64,000 nucleotides of DNA from an uncultured Bacteroidota bacterium. GTDB lineage: Bacteria > Bacteroidota > Bacteroidia > Flavobacteriales > Flavobacteriaceae. Each line of letters begins with the position of its first letter. Within the stretch, counting starts at the first letter, position 1. This document shows, piece after piece, positions 56,619 to 64,000 of this stretch. The translations under genes and the position numbers were made by a program. The notes under the pieces were generated by a model that saw nothing but the letters and a program-made list of their open reading frames with translations, did no database searches and was not told the origin of the DNA. The stretch spans positions 1-64,000 of the forward strand of contig CACHZY010000009.1 of NCBI GenBank assembly GCA_902584445.1, in the 5' to 3' direction.

Positions 56619-56626
56619 CAAAGATA
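56619..56626 (-). promoter_or_regulatory. Predicted -7 box of ubiE-porT
   Basis: TATCTTTG on the minus strand ends 3 nt before the ubiE ATG, so transcription starting about 7 nt downstream would begin at or next to the start codon, giving a leaderless mRNA. No TTG is seen at the right -33 spacing. Confidence 0.4.
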
Positions 56627-56715
56627 AAACAAATGTTAACCAAGTGATTTAAATAAAATAAAAAACCTCGACCGAAGGATTTTGTATATTCGTAATAAGT
56701 TTTCGAACTTGAATT

Positions 56716-58065
56716 ATGAAAATAATTATTGCAGGAGCAGGGGAAGTAGGATTTCATTTGGCAAAGCTTCTTTCTTATGAATCTCTTGACATTACTTTAA
56801 TTGATATCGACAAAGACCGATTAAACTATGCAGAAGGTCACCTTGATATCAAAACCTTGAGAGGTAATGCCACGTCTTTGGCATTACTTAAAGAATCTGA
56901 TGTAGCTGAATCCGACTTATTTATTGCAGTAACCGCTTCTGAGTCTGTAAATATTACCGTTTGTATACTAGCGAAGCAATTAGGCTCTCAAAAAACTATT
57001 GCTAGAATTTCTAACGCTGAATTTATTAATGCAGATGAAAACGTCAGTTTTGTTGATATCGGTGTTGACGAATTAATCTCTCCAGAAGACCTTGCTGCGT
57101 CCGAAATTCTTCAGCTTCTAGATCAGTCTGCCTTTAGTAATAGTTATGAGTTTGAAGAGGGCGCACTCACAATGATTGGTACCAAATTAGGAGCCAAAGT
57201 ACCTTTCATTGGAAAGACAATTAAAGAGGCTGCTTCTGTTTTTTCCGATGTTCATTTTATGCCTATTGCAATTCAAAGAAAAGGAACTCAATTTACTATG
57301 ATCCCTAGAGGTGATACCATTTTTGAGGAGGGAGATACTGTTTTTTTTATTACACTCGAGGAGGGGGTTGAAGAAATCCAAAAACTATCAGGAAAAAGTA
57401 ATAAGCCGATAAAAAATGTCATGATTTTAGGTGGTAGTAAAATAGGAATCAATACTGCAAAAGAACTTTGCGAAAAAAAATTCCGAGTTATTTTATTGGA
57501 ACAAAATAAACTTAAAGCCATGGAAATTGATGAGCTTATGCCTGATGCAATGGTTATACATGGAGACGGCAGAAGTTCTGAGTTATTAGATGAAGAAGCG
57601 ATAGAATCTATGGATGCTTTTATATCAGTCACTGAAAATTCTGAAACCAACATAATGTCATGTCTGATGGCAAGTTCAAAAGGTGTTCAAAAAACAATTG
57701 CTTTAGTAGAAAATATGGACTATTTTCATTTGTCTCAAGCGATTGGAATTGACACATTAATTAATAAAAAATTATTAACCGCGAATACTATTTTTCGTTA
57801 TATAAGAAGAGGAGAAGTTGTTGATATGACTACATTGAATAACCTAAATGCAGAGATTTTAGAATTTGTCGTCAAGTCAGATTCTAAAGTTGCTAATTGT
57901 AGAATAAAGGATTTAGATTTCCCTAGGCGAGCTACTATCGGTGGAGTAATAAAAGAAAACAAAGGAATAATTGCATTAGGGGATTACCGTATTCTTCCTG
58001 GAGATCGAGTAGTAGTTTGTGCTTTACCTAGAGCAATTAAGCGTGTAGAGGGTTTGTTTTTATAA
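56716..58065 (+). CDS. trkA: Trk potassium uptake regulatory protein TrkA
   Basis: 449 residues with two RCK_N nucleotide folds, GAGEVG (7-12) and GGSKIG (239-244), each followed by an RCK_C domain. It gates the TrkH channel in response to NAD(H) or ATP. trkH begins 7 bp later, so both are one operon. Confidence 0.95.
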   Translation: MKIIIAGAGEVGFHLAKLLSYESLDITLIDIDKDRLNYAEGHLDIKTLRGNATSLALLKESDVAESDLFIAVTASESVNITVCILAKQLGSQKTIARISNAEFINADENVSFVDIGVDELISPEDLAASEILQLLDQSAFSNSYEFEEGALTMIGTKLGAKVPFIGKTIKEAASVFSDVHFMPIAIQRKGTQFTMIPRGDTIFEEGDTVFFITLEEGVEEIQKLSGKSNKPIKNVMILGGSKIGINTAKELCEKKFRVILLEQNKLKAMEIDELMPDAMVIHGDGRSSELLDEEAIESMDAFISVTENSETNIMSCLMASSKGVQKTIALVENMDYFHLSQAIGIDTLINKKLLTANTIFRYIRRGEVVDMTTLNNLNAEILEFVVKSDSKVANCRIKDLDFPRRATIGGVIKENKGIIALGDYRILPGDRVVVCALPRAIKRVEGLFL

Positions 58066-58072
58066 CACTAAA

Positions 58073-59569
58073 ATGTTCAAATTTAACTTAAAGATAATTT
58101 TATATGTGATCGGAATTCTTCTAGCCTTTAATGGCGGATTGATGCTTCTTGCTGCCTTGATAAGCATATTAATGAAGGATGGAGTTTCTTCTGAAATTAC
58201 ATTATGTGCTTTTATTGTTATGGGAATCGGTGCCTCCATGGTGCTTATTTTTAGAAATCACAATACAAATATCCAAAAAAGAGAAGGTTATCTTATTGTT
58301 ACAATTGGTTGGCTATTGATGGCAGTAACAGGAATGTTGCCTTTCTTGACTACGGGTTCGATTGACTCAGTTTATGATGCTTTTTTTGAAACTATGTCTG
58401 GATATACTGCTACCGGCTCAACTATATTAACAGATATCGAGTCGCTTCCTGCAGGAGTTTTATTTTGGAGAAGTATGATGCATTGGATTGGAGGTATGGG
58501 TATAATTGTTTTGGCGATTGCAATTCTTCCACTTTTGGGTATTGGAGGTATGCAGTTATTTTCGGCTGAGGCTCCAGGTCCTAATAGTGACAAACTCCAC
58601 CCGAGAATAACTGATACTGCAAAAAGACTTTGGTTTATTTATGTCGCTTACACCATAGTTGAGACATTACTTCTATATCTGGCTGGAATGTCACTTTTTG
58701 ATGCTGTGAATCATTCAATGAGTACAATGGCTTCTGGAGGTTTTTCTACTAAAAATGATAGTTTAGCCCATTGGAACCATCTACCATGGGTTCATTATAT
58801 AATAATTATTTTTATGTTCCTAGCTGGAACAAACTTCGTTTTGAGCTATTTTGCTTTCACTGGTAAAATTCAGAAGATTTTTCAAGACAATGAGTTTTTG
58901 ACTTTCGCAAAATTTATTTTTGTATTCTCAATTATTGTTTTTAGCGTTTTGATTACTCAGGTAGATTTAGACTCTGATTCTTTCCATCACCCTCAGGTAT
59001 TTGGTAAAATAGAGAGCAGTCTTAGACATTCAGTTTTCCAGGTATTGGCGATTGTTACCACTACAGGGTTTGTAACAGCCGATTATACTTCATGGAATTC
59101 TTTTTTAACAGTTTTCTTTTTTGGTCTAATGTTTTTGGGTGGATCAGCAGGAAGTACCTCAGGGGGTATTAAGGTTGTAAGACATTTATTAATGATCAAG
59201 AGTGGAGTCCTTGAATTTAAAAGAGCTCTTCATCCAAACGCAATAATTCAACCTCGGTTCAATGGAAAAGTTATCAGTCAGGAAATTATCGGAAATATTC
59301 TTGGATTCTTTATACTATATATGCTATCATTTATTATAGGTAGCTTGGTTTTTGGATTTATGGGCTTAGATTTCGAGTCTGCAATAGGTGTAGCTGCATC
59401 ATCGCTTGGTAATGTAGGCCCAGCAATTGGAGATTTTGGTCCTGCTAGTAATTTTAGTCAATTGCCGCAAGTGGGTAAACTTTGGTCTTCGTTTCTAATG
59501 TTAATGGGACGTTTAGAGTTATTCACCGTGCTGATCTTACTTACACCATATTTTTGGAAAAAAAACTAA
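58073..59569 (+). CDS. trkH: Trk potassium transporter membrane subunit TrkH
   Basis: 498 residues with about ten membrane helices and four pore-loop repeats: SGYTATGSTI, MASGGFSTKNDS, VTTTGFVTADY and SLGNVGPAIGD. The GGSAGSTSGGIKV loop is typical of TrkH/KtrB. It imports potassium with TrkA. Its last 4 bp overlap convergent rarA. Confidence 0.95.
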   Translation: MFKFNLKIILYVIGILLAFNGGLMLLAALISILMKDGVSSEITLCAFIVMGIGASMVLIFRNHNTNIQKREGYLIVTIGWLLMAVTGMLPFLTTGSIDSVYDAFFETMSGYTATGSTILTDIESLPAGVLFWRSMMHWIGGMGIIVLAIAILPLLGIGGMQLFSAEAPGPNSDKLHPRITDTAKRLWFIYVAYTIVETLLLYLAGMSLFDAVNHSMSTMASGGFSTKNDSLAHWNHLPWVHYIIIIFMFLAGTNFVLSYFAFTGKIQKIFQDNEFLTFAKFIFVFSIIVFSVLITQVDLDSDSFHHPQVFGKIESSLRHSVFQVLAIVTTTGFVTADYTSWNSFLTVFFFGLMFLGGSAGSTSGGIKVVRHLLMIKSGVLEFKRALHPNAIIQPRFNGKVISQEIIGNILGFFILYMLSFIIGSLVFGFMGLDFESAIGVAASSLGNVGPAIGDFGPASNFSQLPQVGKLWSSFLMLMGRLELFTVLILLTPYFWKKN

Positions 59570-60840
59570 TATCCATATTTGTCTTTCCAATTACCTTTCA
59601 GGAATTTTCTCAATTGTAATTCTTTTGAATTATCTCCAGGTTCAAATATTCTATGCCCCTTAATTTCGTTGGGTAAAAATTCCATTTTAGTAAAATTATT
59701 TTCATGACTGTGGGCATACTGGTAATTCTTGCCATGACCCAACTCTTTCAATAATTCATTTGGAGCATTGCGAAGATCTAATGGCACACCTAGGTTGCCA
59801 GTTTCTTTAACCAATTCCTGAGCACTATTAATTGCTTCGTAAGAAGCGTTGCTCTTTTCGGAACAAGCCAAATAAATGGCGCATTGGCTCAATGGAATTC
59901 TCGCCTCTGGAAATCCTAAAACATTCACTGCTTGAAAAGTGCTATTTGCTAGCACCAGGGCATTTGGATTAGCATTTCCAATATCCTCAGCAGCTAGTAT
60001 AAGCATCCTTCTAGCTATAAACTTTACTTCTTCACCACCCTCAATCATCCTTGCTAGCCAATATACTGACGCATTGGGATCACTTCCTCTTATAGATTTT
60101 ATAAAAGCAGAAATGATATCGTAGTGTAAATCCCCATCCTTATCAAAAAGAGCCATCTGAGTTTGTACTTTTTCAAAAACAATATTATTGTTTATTCTAA
60201 TAGGCTCAGTAGAACTATTTATAACAAGCTCCAGAGCAGATAAAAGCTTTCGGGCATCACCTCCCGAAATTTTAATTAAAGCATCATCCTCTAAGATGTC
60301 AATTTTTTTTGAAGAAACTTCAGGGTCATTATTTAATGTATTGTCCAACAACTTGCGCAACTGATTTTTATCTAGAGGATTTAAGGTGTAAACCTGACAT
60401 CTTGAAAGCAGTGCGTTTATAACTTCAAAGCTTGGATTTTCTGTTGTTGCCCCAATAAGTGTAATACTCCCTTTTTCAACTGCTCCTAACAGTGAGTCTT
60501 GTTGAGATTTACTAAATCGATGTATTTCATCTATAAACAATAGTGGGCTTTTATTTGTGAATAATCCTCCACTTTGTTCCGCTTTTTGTAGAATTTCTCT
60601 TATTTCTTTTACACCTGAATTAATTGCAGAAAGTTGATAAAATGGTCTTTCTTTTTGAGCTGCTAAGAGCCTAGCTAGTGTAGTTTTTCCAGTTCCAGGT
60701 GGTCCCCACAAAATCATTGAAGGTAGATTACCGCTTTTCAACATTGGGGTTAAGGCTCCATTAGATCCTATTAAATGTTGTTGACCTAGATATTCTTCTA
60801 GGCTTTTTGGTCGCATTCTTTCGGCAAGAGGTATATTCAT
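59566..60840 (-). CDS. rarA: Replication-associated recombination protein A (MgsA)
   Basis: 424 residues of the clamp-loader AAA+ family, acting at stalled forks. Walker A is GPPGTGKT (46-53), Walker B LFIDEIHRF (DEIH 104-107), sensor 1 GATTENPSF, and SRCQVYTL follows. The C-terminal tetramerisation part has RGSDPNASVYWLARM and EDIGNANPNAL. Starts within an ATGA overlap with rlmB. Confidence 0.95.
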   Translation of the reverse strand: MNIPLAERMRPKSLEEYLGQQHLIGSNGALTPMLKSGNLPSMILWGPPGTGKTTLARLLAAQKERPFYQLSAINSGVKEIREILQKAEQSGGLFTNKSPLLFIDEIHRFSKSQQDSLLGAVEKGSITLIGATTENPSFEVINALLSRCQVYTLNPLDKNQLRKLLDNTLNNDPEVSSKKIDILEDDALIKISGGDARKLLSALELVINSSTEPIRINNNIVFEKVQTQMALFDKDGDLHYDIISAFIKSIRGSDPNASVYWLARMIEGGEEVKFIARRMLILAAEDIGNANPNALVLANSTFQAVNVLGFPEARIPLSQCAIYLACSEKSNASYEAINSAQELVKETGNLGVPLDLRNAPNELLKELGHGKNYQYAHSHENNFTKMEFLPNEIKGHRIFEPGDNSKELQLRKFLKGNWKDKYGY

Positions 60841-61586
60841 TTTAAGTTAATTTGAACGAATTTCTCCTGTCTAAGCATTTCAAACAAAATTATTCCACAC
60901 GCTACACTTACATTTAACGATGCCATTTTATCTCCCATTGGCAACTTTACTTTATCTGTTATAACTTTCATTATACCGGGCTGAATCCCTTTATCTTCGG
61001 AACCAATAATTAAGGCATTAGATCCCTTAAATTTATATTCGAAGGCACTATCAGTAGCTTTTTCGCTAACCGCCACAATTGAAATGCCACTTGCTTGTAA
61101 AAGATAAATAGCGTCTTTTAGATGATTTACTTTTGCTAAAGGAACAGAAAAAATTCCTCCAGCAGAAGTTTTTACAGTATCGGAATTGATAGGTGCAGAG
61201 CCAGTTTGAGGTAATATAATTCCAGCGACATTCGTTGCGGCTGCTGTTCGAATAATTGCCCCTAAGTTTCGGGTGTCTGTAATACCATCTAAAAGAAGGT
61301 AGGTTACCTTTTTTCCTTCGTTAAAGGCTATCAGATTTTCCAACGATTCAAATTGAATTGGAGCAATTCTGGCAATTGCTCCCTGATGATTTTGTTTTGA
61401 AAAACGATCTAGCCTCTCTTTTGGAACATAACTATGAGAAATACCCAATTCATAGATTTTCTTTTCTAGGCTTTTAAATAGACTTCCCTGCTGGCCTTTA
61501 AGGAGCCAAATTTTATCAATTGTCTTTTTATGAGTTATAGCCTCTAATATTGCTCTTATCCCATAGATATCCTGTTCCGTTCTCAT
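60837..61586 (-). CDS. rlmB: 23S rRNA (guanosine-2'-O)-methyltransferase RlmB type
   Basis: 249 residues. It opens IYGIRAILEAI, has an N-terminal substrate-binding domain, then the SPOUT motifs LDGITDTRNLGAIIRTA, IGSEDKGIQP and MASLNVSVACGIILFEML. RlmB methylates G2251 of 23S rRNA. Overlaps rarA by 4 bp. Confidence 0.93.
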   Translation of the reverse strand: MRTEQDIYGIRAILEAITHKKTIDKIWLLKGQQGSLFKSLEKKIYELGISHSYVPKERLDRFSKQNHQGAIARIAPIQFESLENLIAFNEGKKVTYLLLDGITDTRNLGAIIRTAAATNVAGIILPQTGSAPINSDTVKTSAGGIFSVPLAKVNHLKDAIYLLQASGISIVAVSEKATDSAFEYKFKGSNALIIGSEDKGIQPGIMKVITDKVKLPMGDKMASLNVSVACGIILFEMLRQEKFVQINLK

Positions 61587-61635
61587 TTTAATAATTTAGA
61601 AATAACCTAGCGGAATTTTGTTTAAAAATATTAAT

Positions 61636-63051
61636 TCATCGATCGATGTTGACACTATTGTCAATGAGATAGTTTGCATCAATTTCTTTTTGTGGTATTT
61701 TCAAGAAGAATTTTTTGTCATCGGGTTGTAAATCGGCAGCACTTTTAATTCTATGATTTCCTGTCCTGGAAATTCCAAGGCGAAGTCTTTTTGCATCATA
61801 CCACTCAACACCCATCTCGCCATAAAGTTCTTTTCTTCTTTCAACTAAAATTTCGTCAATAAGCGATTCGCCAATATTTCCTGAGGGTATTGCATTTACA
61901 TCTCGATTCTTTTGCAACTCAAAGAGTAAATTCGCTGCCTCTGTTTCATCTCCTAACCTGGCCTTTGCCTCTGCCTCTATTAGGTGCATTTCTACAGAAC
62001 GAATTATAGGAATGTCTGATGTGAAGGCAAATTTGAATTTTGTTGATGCCCAGGTATTAAAGCGAGTTTCTTCCTCTCCTTCAAATTGGTTAGTAAAAGT
62101 GTTTCTAACATCAGTATCACTGAATAAGGAAACGAAGTCACGATTCCAATAGGCTAAGCCATATCCATCGCTATTAATATCAGTGAATGAGTGCGGAGCA
62201 ATGTCAAAATAATTCGATTGATCTAATTGTTGGGGCATTGCCCATATCCATTCACTGTTATTCATATCATCAAACCCCTCGTTAAATTCAGTTGCATTAA
62301 ATTCAAAACCCTGTTTTGCACTGTTGGCCATTGAAGCTGCTTCTTGCCAGTTTCCCATTACTTGGTGGACCCTAGCAGATATAGCGAAAGCAACACTACG
62401 ATTTACATATGATTTATTGATTCTAGTCTCTGGAGTGAATTGAACCGCATAATTAAGATCCTCTAAAATAAAATTATACAATTCAGTTAAAGATGACATA
62501 GCCTTTCCCTCATTTGCAGGCTCTCTATAAATTGGCGGAGCAGGCAGACTAGGGTCAAAGCTAAAGGTATGTTGGAATTCCATTGCTAACTGAAAATAGT
62601 AAAAAGCTCTTAAAGCAAATGCTTGGCCAAGCAAGGGTTGTTTTTCGGAATCCAAAAGGTATTCACTATTATTGACACCATCAATAAAAATATTAATTTG
62701 GTTAATTATTGTGAAAGGAAATTCCCAGGTAAAGGTCGTTCTTCTATAGGTTGGTTCACGATTATCATTTTCATAATCGAATAAATACCATCCATTTCCT
62801 AAAATTAAATCATTTCCCTTAACAACTCTAGCAAAAAAAATGGAATATAAACCCCCTGAGTCTGTTTTTTCGTAGGATATTCTGCTAAGACGTAATATAC
62901 CTGATATTAAAGCCTCAGCACTTTCTTTAGATTTAAAAACAGCATCCGAATTAATTGTTCCGGTAGGTTTTGGCTCTTCCAAATAATACTTATCGCATGA
63001 CAATAAAATGCTTACAATAAAAAAATAAAATTTAATTAGAGATTTTTTCAT
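61636..63051 (-). CDS. SusD/RagB-family surface lipoprotein
   Basis: 471 residues. The signal peptide ends SILLSC (C19, lipidated). YYLEEPKPTGTINSDAVFKS, the TPR-like QAFALRAFYYFQLAMEF helices and the C-terminal VEMHLIEAEAKARLG and ILVERRKELYGEMGVEWYD (in parts) are standard SusD. It caps the adjacent SusC barrel and captures a glycan or peptide; the ligand is not readable. It lies 9 bp after SusC and 49 bp before rlmB. Confidence 0.94.
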   Translation of the reverse strand: MKKSLIKFYFFIVSILLSCDKYYLEEPKPTGTINSDAVFKSKESAEALISGILRLSRISYEKTDSGGLYSIFFARVVKGNDLILGNGWYLFDYENDNREPTYRRTTFTWEFPFTIINQINIFIDGVNNSEYLLDSEKQPLLGQAFALRAFYYFQLAMEFQHTFSFDPSLPAPPIYREPANEGKAMSSLTELYNFILEDLNYAVQFTPETRINKSYVNRSVAFAISARVHQVMGNWQEAASMANSAKQGFEFNATEFNEGFDDMNNSEWIWAMPQQLDQSNYFDIAPHSFTDINSDGYGLAYWNRDFVSLFSDTDVRNTFTNQFEGEEETRFNTWASTKFKFAFTSDIPIIRSVEMHLIEAEAKARLGDETEAANLLFELQKNRDVNAIPSGNIGESLIDEILVERRKELYGEMGVEWYDAKRLRLGISRTGNHRIKSAADLQPDDKKFFLKIPQKEIDANYLIDNSVNIDR

Positions 63052-63060
63052 TTTAAAAAT

Positions 63061-64000
63061 TTACAATTGAAGATTAATCCCAAGGGCGTAAGTTTTCATT
63101 TGGTGTGATCGGTTATCAGTTAGACCAGATAAAGCTTGTTCTGGATCAATTCCTCTGTGAGATTGATAGGTGAAAATATTATCACCTTGGAAAAAAATTC
63201 TAATTTTTTCTAGGTTTAATTTACCAATAAAATTTTGACTTAAGTTATATCCAATATTTAAGCCTCTTAACCTAATGTAATCGTTTTTAAAAAGAAATCT
63301 TGTCGATTCCGAGTTAAAATCATTTTGACCATTCAAAAACAGCGGAACATCGGTTAAGTCTCCGGGGTTTTGCCATCTTTTTTCAAGATCAGGATGACCC
63401 TGCCTACCAGCTGTTTCAAATCCATTCATCAGACTAGCGTAGACACTATCATATATATAGGATCCAAAGCTAAAATTGAAAAGCGCACTCAAATCAAAAT
63501 TTTTGAATGATGAATTAATTGAAAATCCTCCTACAAATGAAGGTATAGATGACTTTCCTGTATAATACCTTGTAGCTTCTGAATATTCTTTTGTTTTTAT
63601 TTGTTCACCTGTACGAACACCTTGGTCTGTTACAATATCTTTAAACCACATTTGATAGCCGTCTCTAAAATCAACACCTGCAGACTTAGGCATGAAAAAT
63701 TCGTAAAGGGATTTTCCCACTTGCCATTTTTTATTTCCATCAATAAATTCTTTTTGGGTAAGCTCAGTAATAACATTTTTGTCGAATGAAAAATTTAATC
63801 CTAGATTTAATTCAAAATTACTTTGACCAGTTTTGAATTGAGAAGTACCATTAGCTCGGCTTAAAATATTACCGTTAAAAGAAAATTCAAATCCAGAATT
63901 TTTAACCGCACCAACATTTGTTTTTACAAATTCGTTACCTGTAGATAAGGCAAGGGGTTGATCATAAATTAGATCAATAGACTCCTTGTTGTAATATTCT
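63061..64000 (-). CDS. SusC/RagA TonB-dependent transporter (N-terminus outside window)
   Basis: About 313 C-terminal residues are visible; the frame is open to the window edge. STGNEFVKTNVGAVKNSGFE, GKSLYEFFMPKSAGVD, GGFSINSSFKNFDLSALFNF and NDYIRLRGLNIGYNL are typical of the last barrel strands of SusC. It imports the ligand caught by SusD using TonB energy. An internal GTG at 63720 is not a start. Confidence 0.93.
   Translation of the reverse strand, partial: EYYNKESIDLIYDQPLALSTGNEFVKTNVGAVKNSGFEFSFNGNILSRANGTSQFKTGQSNFELNLGLNFSFDKNVITELTQKEFIDGNKKWQVGKSLYEFFMPKSAGVDFRDGYQMWFKDIVTDQGVRTGEQIKTKEYSEATRYYTGKSSIPSFVGGFSINSSFKNFDLSALFNFSFGSYIYDSVYASLMNGFETAGRQGHPDLEKRWQNPGDLTDVPLFLNGQNDFNSESTRFLFKNDYIRLRGLNIGYNLSQNFIGKLNLEKIRIFFQGDNIFTYQSHRGIDPEQALSGLTDNRSHQMKTYALGINLQL

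Overview
The window is a contiguous, AT-rich stretch of a Bacteroidota chromosome, almost certainly class Flavobacteriia and probably marine. The evidence is the gliding genes gldB and gldC, the type IX secretion gene porT, a lipoprotein-type Omp85 (TamL), a SusC/SusD pair, a short primary sigma factor without region 1.1, very few Shine-Dalgarno sites, and promoters of the Bacteroidota form TTG-N17..23-TAnnTTTG. Most of the window is core housekeeping sequence. I saw no transposase, integrase, phage gene, CRISPR array or rRNA.

Layout. (1) 1-10943: a truncated TPR-like gene; mpl (murein recycling) broken by one extra G in an 8-G run; a degenerate polysaccharide-deacetylase-like protein; a YjjG-type HAD phosphatase; a MazG-like pyrophosphohydrolase; aroA; queA; rlmN; a long-chain polyprenyl diphosphate synthase; and dnaG. 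(2) 10944-12896: an isolated lipoprotein that reads as a seven-bladed beta-propeller, flanked by non-coding DNA. (3) 12897-16489: nadE, gldB-gldC, engB and an alpha/beta hydrolase. (4) 16567-32276: the division and cell-wall (dcw) cluster, all on the + strand: mraZ, rsmH, ftsL, ftsI, murE, mraY, murD, ftsW, murG, murC, ftsQ, ftsA, ftsZ, then yqeY. Three 10-bp GTGGT repeats in front of mraZ are the expected MraZ operator. (5) 32295-33124: a ricin-B-like lipoprotein and tRNA-Arg(TCG) with a strong terminator. (6) 33296-40070: a carbohydrate islet with a sulfatase converging on an SGNH hydrolase, an oligogalacturonate-lyase-like propeller, GH39 and GH32, with no SusC/D or regulator. (7) 40134-44159: trehalose synthesis (fused TPS/TPP) divergent from a GH15 hydrolase. 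(8) 44270-45592: an OmpA protein with calcium-type TSP3 repeats. (9) 45619-51806: rpe, rpoD, pnp, rpsO, accD and fbaA on the minus strand. (10) 51849-61586: tamL, a trmH-family methylase, porT-ubiE, trkA-trkH and rarA-rlmB. (11) 61636-64000: SusD and the C-terminal part of SusC.

How the genes fit together. The dcw block supplies lipid II synthesis (MurC-G, MraY) and the divisome (FtsZ, A, Q, L, I, W). The polyprenyl synthase and UbiE/MenG both serve menaquinone. TamL, PorT, GldB/C, OmpA and SusC/D describe an outer membrane built for type IX secretion, gliding and glycan uptake. The primary sigma factor encoded here would read the TTG/TAnnTTTG promoters found in front of queA, the propeller lipoprotein, the hydrolase, rpsO and tamL.

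I did not find a clear new defence, mobile or secretion system. The best candidates for something undescribed are the SusC/D-less sulfatase/GH39/GH32/propeller/SGNH islet and the two lipoproteins (propeller and ricin-like). Two essential enzymes here, DnaG and AccD, have also lost all four zinc-ribbon ligands.
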